Of a DNA stretch of 64,000 bases, positions 22,680-33,741 are shown in pieces; within the stretch, counting starts at the first letter, position 1, and every line of letters begins with the position of its first letter. The notes under the pieces are model-generated. The model had not been told where the DNA came from and did not search any database. It saw only the letters and a program-made list of their open reading frames with translations. Location: assembly GCA_950295325.1 (NCBI GenBank), contig OX485805.1, positions 34,397,501-34,461,500 on the forward strand, given 5' to 3'. The position numbers were made by a program, and so were the translations under genes. The stretch is from Polytrichum commune. Lineage: Eukaryota; Streptophyta; Polytrichopsida; Polytrichales; Polytrichaceae.

Positions 22680-23674
22680 CCCTTATAAGGATGCACAATA
22701 TACTCATAAATATCAGATTTTGAGGTTGTAATGTGGTGCCCCCGAGAGGTGCCGTTAACGGCACCTCCTTTGGGGGTTTTTTTTTATATTTTTTGGTGCT
22801 TGAAAATGACATGTTTATGCACTCTAAGGTTGAGGGTAAGTCAATATGGCTAGAAATTGCTCGTTGGTCATATATTCGGACCCCCTTAAGTTGATTTTGG
22901 TCTTGGTTGAAGGTCATGTAAGGATGCATAATATACTCATAAATATCAGATTTTGAGGTTGTAATGTGGTGCCCCCGAGAGGTGCCGTTAACGGCACCCC
23001 CCTCGAGGGTTTTTTTTTTTGATTTTTTTGGTGCTTGAAAATGGTCCGTCTACACACTGTAAGGGTGAGGATGAGTCAATATGGCTAGAAATTTTAGGTG
23101 GGTCATATACTCGGACCCCCTTAAGTTGATTTTGGTCTTGGTTGAAGGTCATATAAGGATCTATAATATACTCATAAATATCAGATTGTGAGGATATAAA
23201 GTGGTGCCCCTGAGAGGTGCCCTTGACAGTACCCCCCTCGGGGGTTTTTATTTTTATTTTTCTGGTGCTTGAAAATGGCCTGTCTACACACTGTAAGGTT
23301 GAGGATGAGTCAATATGAATAAAAATTGCAGGTGGGTCATATACTCGGACCCCCTTAAGTTGATTTTGGTCTTGGTTGAAGGTCATATAAGGATGCATAA
23401 TATACTCATAAATATCAGATTTTGAGGTTATAATGTGGTGCCCCTGAGAGGTGCCATTAATGGCACCCCCCCTTGGGGGGTTTTTTTTAATTTTTTTGGT
23501 GCTTGAAAATGACCTCTCTACACACTGTAAGGTTGAGGGTAAGTCAATATGGCTAGAAATTGCTCGTTGGTCATATATTCGGACCCCCTTAAGTTGATGT
23601 TGGTCTTGGTTGTAGGTCATATAAGGATGCAAAATATACTCATAAATATCAGATTTTGATGTTATAATGTGGTG
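22680..23674. repeat. 234-bp tandem array with GGTGCCGTTAACGGCACC palindrome, first part
   Basis: Palindrome centres at about 22757, 22990, 23225 and 23459, spaced 233-235 bp. The 18-bp perfect core is embedded in a wider dyad (CCCCCGAG ... CTCGGGGG) followed by a T run. The third and fourth copies carry mutations, those of the fourth compensatory (CCATTAATGG). The array is cut at 23674 by an LTR-like insertion and resumes at 26514 in register. Confidence 0.92.
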
Positions 23675-26513
23675 TGTGGTACTTTTGGGCCACCCCCTTT
23701 CGAGGGAGCCTAAAAGTATCACACAAGCCCTTCGGTGAAGGTGGCCTGCATTTGCAGGCGCCCAAGCCGAACCCGGATGATAGGTGTATAACGTGAGTAG
23801 TTAGATTTTTAAGGGAGATTAAATATGCGTCGTAGTACCTCCGGAGGTTAGGCCTTAGTTTTTTACTAGTGTGGCTTTAAACTCCACTAACCAATTTCAT
23901 ATCTAGTTCTAACCTTAACCTACAACCTATTCTACGCGCAGACGCACCAGCCTTGAAACCAAGGCAATCCTAATTTGTGAATTGGGATGGTTCTGATACA
24001 CCCAACCGGGTGTGACTCATACCACCCTAACTCAACGAACGGAATAACGACAATTTGATGGACCATTCAATTCTTCCTATTTCTTTATTTAGTTCTATTT
24101 AGTTTTCTAAGCGGGGGAACTTGGCCTAAGTCCCACCCTTCACACAAATTCCTTCTTAATTACTTACTTTTGTTTGCACGTCCTAACTTACTACATTAAC
24201 ATATTAGGCATCACCCCTTACCTCGGGTCTCTTGCCAACAAGGGTTTACGATTTATTTTGTATGTTTTGATTGTTAAATGTGTTTACACTGGATAGACCA
24301 CGAAATGCAACTCAATGGGACCAGGGTGACGGGCGACCTGTAGGTTCAACCTGTTGCGCAATCTTCATAAATTGGGGCCATTACTCCCAATCTATGGGGC
24401 CAACAACATAATAGTGGATTCGCGGGTCATTAACCCCACCTTTCCACCAACAACATTTAGAGTGGTCGTGTCGGTGATTAATCCGACTTACCACACACGA
24501 AACTTGCTAATAAATGAAGCTACTACCACAAAACATACCAAGGGCCCCGAAAACAATGAAATTGGGTATTCCCTTGGCGGTCAAGTGGTCAAGCCACTTG
24601 ACCTTACGAGATAGGTGAGTGGGTTTAGAGATGCGTACCTTAGCCGTGCTCCCTCCAATCCTAAATGGAAGGCTTAAGGTTAGTTAATTTACCTCAATTT
24701 TCCTCGGTTGATTTGGGCTTGATGTAGGCCGAGCCGCTACCTCCTTCCTTGCTCCACTTTCCGAGCGTCGACCTTGCCTCCTTCTTTGTAACTAGTTTGG
24801 TAGTAAGCGTACCTTAGTTAACAATTAAAATATAAAGTGTTATTCTGCCCTGTAATTTAATCCTAAGCATAATATTTATACTTAGTGCACCAAATTATCT
24901 TTCCAATGATCTAAAAATCATTCTAATCGGATAAGAAATGCAAAAGTTATGAGGGTTGGAAGTGTGAGGTCGATTCAACCGACCCTTCCAACCCACCTAT
25001 CTACCTTCTAACTTCAAAAATTCATAGCACATTCCTTACTACTTGGATCTAGGCTTTCCTTATACCATTGGAAAGCTATGAACAAGCTCTAACTAGAAAA
25101 ATTATGACATCAGCAGGTTAAGCTAATAGAAATTCAGCGGACTCCTTGTAACACAGCAGTCAATCAAGAAGGCTTAAACTATGTATCTCGCCTTCAACAA
25201 TTCATATCTAATTCAAATCTTAGTCAAATCAAACGTTCTATATGACCCTGGAGAGATATTAAAAATATGTATTTGATAAAAATATGTGATTAGAAAGGTA
25301 AGCCGAAGTGAACCCAGCAGGTCCTCTGTAATGCAGCAGTCAACCAAAAGTTCTCAAACTATGTGTCCCATCTTGCACAATTCATATCTAATTCAAATCA
25401 TGCTCAAATCAAATGTTCTAAGCCATTTTGGAAAGCTACACAAAAGTTCTACTTGGGAAAAATATAATTTCTTGGAATTAAAATTCCTATTGGGCTCGCA
25501 GGTCTGATCCAGCAGCCGCTACCCACAAGACCACCCAGTTTTTCTACTCCATCTTTGAAAATCCATAACTAATTGTCATCTCAACCAAATCACAAATGGG
25601 AAACGGCTATGAATAGCTATAGGAAATCTCTCTAAGAGAAAAATGATAAGTATCTTGTTCTAGCTTTTGAACTAAGCCTTCAGGGCATTGGCAGATGAGG
25701 TCTATAATGCCTCTACTCAAAACTCTACCATCCAACCTACCTCTACAAAAGAAGGAATAATTTTGTTGGTGTGTTAATAAACACACAACCTAACTAGGAG
25801 AGAGAGAGTAGAGGAGGTTCTCAAGCCTTTCTTTTAGACCATTGAGAATACATGCTAAGGGATTTTTTCCTAACTACATTGAAGCAGGGCTTCGCCCAAA
25901 AACTAGAGAAAGAGAGAGAGCTACAAGGTGGAAGGAGGGGTTTTTAAACCCTCTCACAAAAGGGTTGGACCCCTCCTCCACCGGATCCATTTTTCAAACC
26001 CTTTCCCGAAATTTTGGCTCGGGGGTTTTCCCGGTTGAGGTTGCCACCCTCTCGCCGAGGTGGCTCCGACAAAAAACCTTTAGAAATCTTTCTAATTTTT
26101 CCGCCATCGAGTTGGCAAGGGGGCAAGTGGGCAAGTATCCCCCTTGCTCTCTTTCTTTTTTGTCTTCAAAATTCTTTACGCCGATTTTATCTTCTTACGT
26201 AAAACACCTCCAATAGTCTTGTGTGCCTCACACTAACTAATAAACTAACACTTGCTTAGCTAGCATCTACTAACATTTGCTTAATAACTAGCATCTACTA
26301 ATATTTGCTTAGCTAGTTGTTTTTACTAGCTAGCATATTTTTTCTACTTTGCTATCTTCTAGCACTACTTAGTTTCATTTTGACCTTCCTTCTTCTAGGC
26401 TAAATGCTAAATGAACTAATTTTTCCTAAATTCCCTATCAATTCTAACTTTTAATGCTAACATTCTAACTAAAAGTGATCCCGCAGAGTGGTGGACCACT
26501 CAAAGGGTTCACA
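23675..26513. mobile_element. LTR-like insertion (family 2, 2839 bp) with TGGTG target duplication
   Basis: The element begins TGTGGTACTTTTGGGCC and ends AAAGGGTTCACA (TG...CA). It is flanked by TGGTG at 23670-23674 and 26514-26518. Removing it with one TGGTG restores the 234-bp spacing of the palindrome array exactly. Inside I see no gag, protease, reverse transcriptase or integrase, and no internal LTR pair, so it is either a giant solo LTR or a non-coding retroelement. Three weakly similar segments around 24950-25560 contain AATTCATATCTAATTCAAAT-type text. Confidence 0.85.
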
Positions 26514-27480
26514 TGGTGCCCCCGAGAGGTGCCGTTAACGGCACCCCCCTCGGGGGCTTTATTTTTTATTTTTTTGGTGCTTGAAAATGGCCTGTTTATG
26601 CACTCTTAGGTTGAGGGTAAGTCAATATGGCTAGAAATTGCTGGTTGGTCATATATTCGGACCCCCTTAAGTTGATTTTGGTCTTGGTTGAAGGTCGTAT
26701 AAGGATGCATAATATACTCATAAATATCTGATTTTGAGGTTATAATGTGGTGCCCCTGAGAGGTGCCGTTAACGGCACCCCCCTCGGGGGTTTTTTTTTT
26801 GATTTTTTTGGTGCTTGAAAATGGCCTCTCTACACACTGTAAGGTTGAGGATGAGTCAATATGGCCATAAATATCAGGTGTGTCATATATTCGGACGCCC
26901 TTAAGTTGATTTTGGTCTTGGTTGAAGGTCATATAAGGATGCATAATATACTCATAAATATCAGATTGTGAGGATAAAATGTGGTGCCCCCAAGAGGTGC
27001 CGTTAACGGCACCCCCTTCGGGGGTTTTTATTTTTATTTTTTTGGTGCTTGAATATGGCTTGTTTATGCACTCTAAGGTTGAAGGTAAGTCAATATGGCT
27101 AGAAATTTCAGGTTGGTCATATATTTGGACCCGTTACGGTCATTTAAAGCTTGGTTAATGGTCATATTAGGATGCATAATACACTCATAAATATAAAATT
27201 TTGAGGTTAATATGTGGTGCCCCCGAGAGTTGCCGTTTACGGCACCCCCCTCGGGGGACTTTTATTTTTATTTTTTTGGTGCTCATATATGGCCTGGATA
27301 TGTACTATTAGGTTTAGGATGACCGAATATGGTTAGAAATTTCAGGTTGGTCATATAGGTGGACCCGCTACGTTCATTTAATTCTTGGTTAATGGTCATA
27401 TTAGGATGCTTGATATGGTAATGAAAATCAAATTTTTCGTTAACGGCACCCTCTCGAGATATGCCGTTCACGGGTTTTTT
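26514..27480. repeat. 234-bp palindrome array, second part
   Basis: Palindrome centres at about 26537, 26771, 27005, 27238 and 27442 (spacings 234, 234, 233 and 204). The last unit is shortened, and its T-rich tail directly forms the polypyrimidine tract of the splice acceptor at 27487-27488 of the methyltransferase exon. The array therefore appears to occupy an intron. Confidence 0.9.
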
Positions 27481-27488
27481 CTTTTTAG

Positions 27489-28859
27489 GTTGGAGCATCC
27501 AGGGAATTCTTCTTCTCCGGCAAGGTGTTGCATAAGGCTGCGGTGGACCTCGTCATTGTAGAGTATCCTAATGGTTTGCCTGTCCCAGGAGTTTCTGAAT
27601 TCCCGGGGCAAGTTCCAAATTGGAATAAGCAGGTTCAGAACTTTATCAAGTTCACCATTGGTTTTTGTCAGGACTATCTTCACGACGATGGCGCACTCCT
27701 CTTATTTTATCCTGACAGTGTGCAAATCAAGAAGGAGGTCTTGAGCTTTCTCTACAACAACAACTTGGAGGTCAAGGAGGAATGGACCATCATTAATTCT
27801 CTACACCTCACTCACCCCATGCATAACTCTAAGCGGGTGAGTAATTGTAGCCATTTCCCACTCTTCAAGTTCGAAGTCATTCATATTTTCAATCACATTG
27901 CTAACAATTCGAGGCCTATGTTTGATGTCCAGACTCTGAAATTCAAAGCAATCGTGTTGGTTCGATCTTTCTCCACACCTTTGCTTAGGCCACCCAAGGA
28001 GTTTGTTATTTCTTCCAGTGACAAATTTGAAGATGTTGACCTAGCAAATGATGACGTTCTTTTCAACATTGTCACCTCTGATACTGCATTCAAGCGCAAC
28101 GACGATGACACATTCTGGAGGGGCCCTAAAGAGAAGGCAGTGTCCCTGCTCCAGCTTCTAATCAGTGGCCTTAGCCCTCCAGGCGGGATTATATGTGACC
28201 TCACTGCTGGAACTGGTATGAGTAATTTATGTAACATTCCCATGCCTCTAGACTTAGGCAATTCAATCACCTTCTACTAATTCATTTGTTTTGCTCTTTG
28301 TAGGTGCCTCGGTTCTTGCAGCACAATCTACTAACATGGCAATAGTGGCACTTGAGGGAGACAAGGAATTGTACGAAGAAATTTTGCACCCAATACAGGT
28401 CGCAGCCTCGGAGTCTCTAGGGGTCGATCCAACTCACGTTGTAGACCTTGACGAGGACGACGACGATGCCCTCCCTCAACAGGGTGCAGTTAATCTATGT
28501 GAGTAACTTTGTTGTCATCTTAAACTTAATGTTGAGTATGTTGCATTTGATTGGAAGTATTCTAACAATCGTAATTTCTCCTCTGTTGGTGCAGTCTGAT
28601 GGATCAATACTTCGGCTCGCCGACTAGTCCTACCATGCAACTTCCTTCTTATGCCGAGGATATGGCAGTAGCTTATGCCAAATACTCCTTTAATGTTCTA
28701 GCTAAACTCAAGGATAATATTCCAATCCTTAAGTCTCCAAACTTATCAACTAACTCCGCTAAGTCTTCAAGTTCGCCAATTAAACTCTTAGGTCTTTCAA
28801 TTCCGCCAACTAAGTTCTTAAGTCTTCAAGCTTGCGATGATGCCTTGACGCTCACGTGA
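27489..28859 (+). CDS. DNA methyltransferase-like C-terminal half, copy B1 (intact exons)
   Basis: Four exons, 27489-27836, 27933-28215, 28304-28502 and 28595-28859, with GT-AG junctions and an uninterrupted frame to TGA. The first two are 348 and 283 nt, exactly as in copy A, and all phases match. Exon 1 has the motif IV position VIVEYPNG and the block YLHDDGALLLFYPDS. Exon 2 has the motif X-like stretch WRGPKEKAVSLLQLLI and then GGIICDLTAGTG, which continues ASVLAA in exon 3: a good SAM-binding motif I followed by motif II ALEGD. Exon 4 is an extra C-terminal tail with YAEDMAVAYAKYS, also seen in copy A. The order IV then I identifies beta-class N4/N6 DNA methyltransferases. DPPY is replaced by EYPN, so catalysis is uncertain. 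The 5' half is missing upstream, where the palindrome array lies. Confidence 0.65.
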
Positions 28860-29582
28860 GATATGTCCTAATGATTATGAGGTGCTATAGGGTCTTTTAG
28901 TGCCCCTTTAAATAGGGTGTGAAATCTATCAACTTCCTATTAGGCGGTTAGGCCTTAGTCCCTTATTACCATATGTGCTGATTCGGCTATTTTTAGCCCT
29001 GTATCTATAAATAGTCTAAATTTAGGTTCAGACAGTCTATTAATAGTAACTGCACGTGCCAATTTTAGATGTGCGGATGGAATACATATTGGGGTATGTC
29101 TTGTGCATGTACATGTGCCATTTAGGGGTTGGTTACAACTTCCCCTAATTCTCATTCATCTAAACTCTAACTCTATCCCTCTATGTTTCCATCCCCTCTA
29201 ACTATTTAGCTAATCTACTAAGTAGCTCTCTAACCTGGTAGTGGGAGAGTTTTACTAAAAGGTTCACTAATGGGTAACCCTAAACCTAACGCTCGCTCCC
29301 GATAATACGCTCGGTGGGTCCCATAAAATGTGGTGTCCCGGCCCCTTTCTCTCACAGCCCTCTCGTCTTCCCCTCCTTGTGGGCTCGCAACCTGTCTTCT
29401 CTGGGCTTCCAGCCCTTCCTGCCACGTGGCCTGTCTCTCTCTCTATTGGCCGACTCTCCGTCACCTCCTCCTTGGCCCCCCCCCCTTTGCTCCGCTCTCG
29501 CTCCGAATGGCTCCTCTCCCATCGTCGCTTTGTGTCCCCGAAGTAAATCTCCATTTTGGTCGAATGTTTTCCTGTGTCTACA
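28860..29582. other. Spacer between B1 and a 214-bp array, no gene assigned
   Basis: Contains a CT-rich, GC-richer patch (29310-29560) with overlapping open frames on both strands but no domain. The start resembles part of the 23.7-kb insertion (GGTTAGGCCTTAGT). I see no supported exon. Confidence 0.4.
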
Positions 29583-30370
29583 GGAGGTCCCTAGGTGGCC
29601 TCATTTCAACTTAGAAACTAACACTTTCAAGCCTCGGCTCTACTTTGAGATTTCAAATGCTCACTTTATATGTGTGTAGTTGGCCTCATTTCAAGTTAGA
29701 ATGTAGAATTTGAAGGTGGGCTCTAGGCTTAGATTTCAGGTTCTCATATTATGTGGCTGTCCAATATATGGGGTTCGGGACCGAAACCTTCCTTTGGAGG
29801 TCCCTAGGTGGCCTCATTTCAACTTAGAAACTAACACTTTCAAGCCTCGGCTCTACTTTGAGATTTCACGTGCTCACTTTATATGTGTGTAGTTGGCCTC
29901 ATCTCAAGTTAGAAAATGGAGAATTTGAATTGGGCTCTAGAGTTAGATTTCAGGTTCTCATATTATGTGGCTGTCCAATATATGGGGTTCGGGACCGAAA
30001 CCTTCCTTTGGAGGTCCCTAGGTGGCCTCATTTCAACTTAGAAACTAACACTTTTAAGCCTCGGCTCTACTTTGAGATTTCACGTGCTCACTTTATATGT
30101 GTGTAGTTGGCCTCATTTCAAGTTAGAAAATGGAGAATTTGAATTGGGCTCTAGGCTTAGATTTCAGGTTCTCATATTATGTGGCTGTCCAATATATGGG
30201 GTTCGGGACCGAAACCTTCCTTTGGAGGTCCCTAGGTGGCCTCATTTCAACTTAGAAACTAACACTTTGAATCCTCGGCTCTACTATGAGATTTCAAGTG
30301 CTCACTTTATATATGTGTAGTTGGCCTCATTTCATGTTAGAATCTAGTACTTGAAGATGGGCTATAGGCT
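29583..30370. repeat. 214-bp tandem repeat, about 3.5 copies
   Basis: Units beginning AGGTCCCTAGGTGGCCTCAT recur at about 29585, 29799, 30013 and 30227, spacing 214 bp, near-identical. The array ends shortly before the acceptor (30489-30490) of the ParB-like exon, in the position of intron 1 in copy A. Short frames inside it are repeat artefacts. Confidence 0.92.
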
Positions 30371-30490
30371 AAGATTTTAGGTTCCTTACATTATATGGCT
30401 CTAATGGGTAGAGGTTAATTACAAAGCAACATTATCAATTTGGGTCAAATGATACTTTCTTTCACCTACAATGTGTTGACTCTTTGGTAG

Positions 30491-31429
30491 GTGCATGCTA
30501 TATCTTCGCCACCTTCGACACAAGTATCGGAGGGAAAGCTTCCAGATATGGATATACTAGAGGACGAGCATGAGGTAGAAGAAAAGTCTCTTGGAGATGA
30601 TGCTCACTTTCTAGGTAATGAGGATGAGATTCGGACCAGGCAGAAAGTTAACTCTGTGGCCACGATCACAAGCTTGAGATTTCAACCAAACAGTTCCTCG
30701 CGATTTAATATTCCATTGTGCAGATTGATGGCAATGCCAATGGTACAGCCAACTCTGGCATCCTATCTTGCTAAACTCGAGCAAGAATTTGTGCACGGAT
30801 ACAGGGAAGGCGCTTCGGTCTTTTATGTTACAATCACCAATGAAGACGGAAATACCCATGAAGTGACGGAAGCTGATAAAGCTTCTTGGGGTCCTATTTG
30901 GGACGCCAAAAACGTCATTTTCAACTCATTTCTCCTCTCGGATCCAGCGTTGGCTCCATTTACAAACTTGATTTTTTTGTGTGCGACGGCAACCATAGGC
31001 GTCAAGCTTGGTTAAATCACATTGACAGACTTCACCGAACTGATGAGGATTGGCATTATTTGGTGGATTCAATTCTCCTTGACACAAAGGGGAAAAATGG
31101 ACTTGTTATGCAAGTCATGCACAACATAAACAAGTATGTTCATTCTCTTTTGATATATAATCTTTCATTGAAAATTCAATATGATTTCACTTTCTTTGTT
31201 ACTACGATAATCTAATATCTTCCATTTGATTTTTATATTTAGACATATAGAGGACTCTCATGTGAAGACCAACATTGTCCATACCCTCTTCAGGGTTCAG
31301 AAGTATGGTCTTATGTCAATTGAACAATTCAATGACATTTTGAGTCCAACCGACCTCAAAAAGTGCAAGAAGTCTCAGAAGACTTGGTATTCGTTACCAT
31401 TACATGTGTTTACAAATTTCATATTTCAG
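30491..31429 (+). pseudogene. ParB-like N-terminal half, copy B2 (partial, one frameshift)
   Basis: Two exons, 30491-31133 and 31243-31429, match exons 2 and 3 of copy A: SSRFNIPLCRLMAMPMVQP corresponds to KSKFNIPLCRMIALPVVRH, and CDGNHRRQAWLNHIDR to WDGNHRLQAWLSIINR. Junctions are GT-AG with the same phases. The first exon has a one-base deletion in a T run (30972-30978), which throws the GNHR motif out of frame. Before the ParB block is an acidic segment (DILEDEHEVEEKSLGDDAH). The donor at 31430 leads straight into more tandem repeats and no later exon was found. This half lies downstream of the methyltransferase half B1, so the two are not one collinear gene. Confidence 0.6.
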
Positions 31430-31439
31430 GTGCGTCACG

Positions 31440-32940
31440 GAATAGTCCTAATGATTTTGTGAAATATGTGAACTTTGATGGTGGGCTATAGGTTAAGATT
31501 TCAGGTTCTCACATTTTGTGGATGTCCAATATATAGGGTTCGGGACCGAAACCTTCCTTTTGAGGTCCCTAAGTAGCCTCATTTCAGGTTAGAATCTAAT
31601 ACTTTGAAGCCTCGGCTCTACTTTGATATTTCGGGTGCTCACTTTATATATGTGTGGTTGGCCTCATTTCAGGTTAGAATCTAACACTTTGAAGCCTTGG
31701 CTCTTGTTTGAGATTTCAGGTGCTCACTTTACATAAGTCTAGTTGGCCTTATTTCAGGTTAGAATCTAACACTTTGAAGCCTAGGCTCTAATATGAGAAT
31801 TCGGGTGCTCACTTTATGTTGTTTTAGTTGGCCTCATTTCAGGTTAGAATCTAAGTCTTTGAAAGTGGCCTATAGGCTTAGATATCAGGTTCTCACTTTA
31901 TGTGGGTGTCCAATATATGGGTTTCAGGACCGAAACCTTCCTTTTGAGGTCTAGAGGGTCACACCCTGAAGCCCCGGCTTCAAGGTTCAATTAAAGGTGC
32001 TCACTTTATATATATCTAGTTGGCGTCATTTCAAGTTATAATCTAACACTTTGAAGCCTCGGCTCTAGTTTGATATTTCGGGTGCTCACTTTATATATGT
32101 GTGTTTGGCCTCTTTTTAGGTTAGAATCTAACACTTTGAAGCCTCCGCTCTAGTTTGAGATTTCAGGTGCTCACTTTATATAAGTCTAGTTGCCACATTT
32201 CAAGTTAGAATCTAACATTTTGAAGCCTAGGCTCTAGTATGAGAATTCGGGTGCTCACTTTATGTTGGTTTGGATGGCCTCATTTCAGGTTAGAATCTAA
32301 CACTTTGAAGCCTCGGCTCTAGTTTGATTTTTCACATGCTCACCTTATGTTGGTTTAACTAGCTTCATTTCAGGTTAGAATGTAAATCTTTGAAAGTGGC
32401 CTATAGGCTTAGATTTCAGGGTCTCATTTTATGTGGGTGTCCAATATATGGGTTTCGGGACCGAAACCTTCCTTTGGAGGTCTAGAAGGTCACATTTTGA
32501 AGCCTCGGCTTCAAGTTTCAGATTACATGTGCTCACTTTATATTTATCTAGTTGGCCTCATTTCAGGTTAGAATCTAACAATAAGAGGCCTCGGCTCTAG
32601 GTTCAGATTTAAGGTAAACACTTTATGTTGTTTTAGTTGGCCTCATTTCAAGTTAGACTCTAACTCTAAGTGGCCTCATTTGAACTTAGAAACTGACACT
32701 TTGAAGCTTCCGCTCTAGGTTGAGATTTCAGGTGCTCACTTTATATAAGTCTAGTTGCCACATTTCAAGTTAGAATCTAACATTTTGAAGCCTAGGCTCT
32801 AGTATGAGAATTCGGGTGCTCACTTTATGTTGGTTTGGATGGCCTCATTTCAGGTTAGAATCTAACACTTTGAAGCCTCGGCTCTAGTTTGATTTTTCAC
32901 ATGCTCACTTTATGTTGGTTTAGTTAGCTTCATTTCATTC
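31440..32940. repeat. Degenerate tandem repeat (about 80-bp subunits), same family as the 214-bp array
   Basis: Repeated text GGCCTCATTTCAGGTTAGAA, CTAACACTTTGAAGCCTCGG and GGTGCTCACTTTATAT recurs many times with variable spacing, plus the longer block with GGGTTCGGGACCGAAACCTT. One stretch (about 32170-32350) is repeated almost exactly near 32745-32930. It starts inside the intron-like sequence after the ParB exon. Confidence 0.85.
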
Positions 32941-33274
32941 TATTGACTACCATTGTTTGAAACATGGCATTCAAGTGTCTTTACTAATATCTCTGCATGA
33001 GTATGTTCAACAATGATATGAGGTGCACATCTATATTACACAATGGTCTACAAACACAACTTTGAATAGGATCATACTATACAACTGAAATTCTAGAGGT
33101 GAAATTGGTAAAGTACACTGCCAATGTTTGCTAATCCGGGTGGTTACTTAGATATCTGCACATTGGTCATACGGCTGAATTTGTGTTTGTTTGGGTACGC
33201 TATGTGTTTAATTTGATTTATGGGCTTATGATTTAGTGGCCCCTAGGCAGGTTAGGTTAGGGTGGCAGATTATA
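32941..33274. other. Intergenic, no gene seen
   Basis: AT-rich unique-looking sequence between the degenerate array and the duplicated segment; nothing recognised. Confidence 0.4.
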
Positions 33275-33741
33275 CATGAAGGGCAACCTGGAATGGGGTG
33301 CCGTTGCAGGCACCCCCCTGCAATGATTTTTTTTCATTGAGTTTATGGGTCAAAAGGCAAAATCCTTGTTTGTTTTGGTAGGCTAAGTGTTTAACTTCAC
33401 ACTTATAGAGGGTGTACTGTATGTGGAGAAATTTTATTAAGAGACCTCCTTCGTGTTTACTTCAAATAGTACATGTTTTTAATTTACAGTAATATGTACT
33501 ATAGTATACGTGTTTGGATATTGAATTGGTGACGTCATACTGATGTAAGCCCTAATGTTGTATTTTATTAAAATGTTGGCCTATTTCCATGGTAATAGAC
33601 TACCTAACCATTAAAATTTTCTAAAAATAGTTAGATGTTTTTCATTCATTCCCGCGGTTATAGGTGCATTTTCCCTCTCATTTCATGTCTCAAATTGAGT
33701 TCTCCGCTCTCCGCTCTCTGCTCGCATACTAACTTTCCCCT
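33275..33741 (+). repeat. Duplicated transposon-end-like segment, copy 1
   Basis: About 465 bp nearly identical to 39771-40263. It starts with ATGAAGGGCAACCTGGAATG, holds a hairpin (GGGTGCCGTTGCAGGCACCC, about 33299) followed by a T run, and ends with a CTCTCCGCTC tract and GCTCGCATAC. The layout suggests the end of a DNA transposon, but termini are not proven. Confidence 0.7.

Noticed and set aside
22680-27480. CRISPR-like array of palindromic repeats
   Set aside because: The whole 234-bp unit is conserved, with no unique spacers, in a eukaryotic nuclear context; it is ordinary tandem repetition.
29267-29679. Overlapping frames on both strands of a CT-rich patch
   Set aside because: Low-complexity composition and no consistent exon structure.
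29710-30320. Repeated 60-82 codon frames (FNLETNTFKPRLYFEIS type)
   Set aside because: They recur once per 214-bp unit with no other support; repeat artefact.
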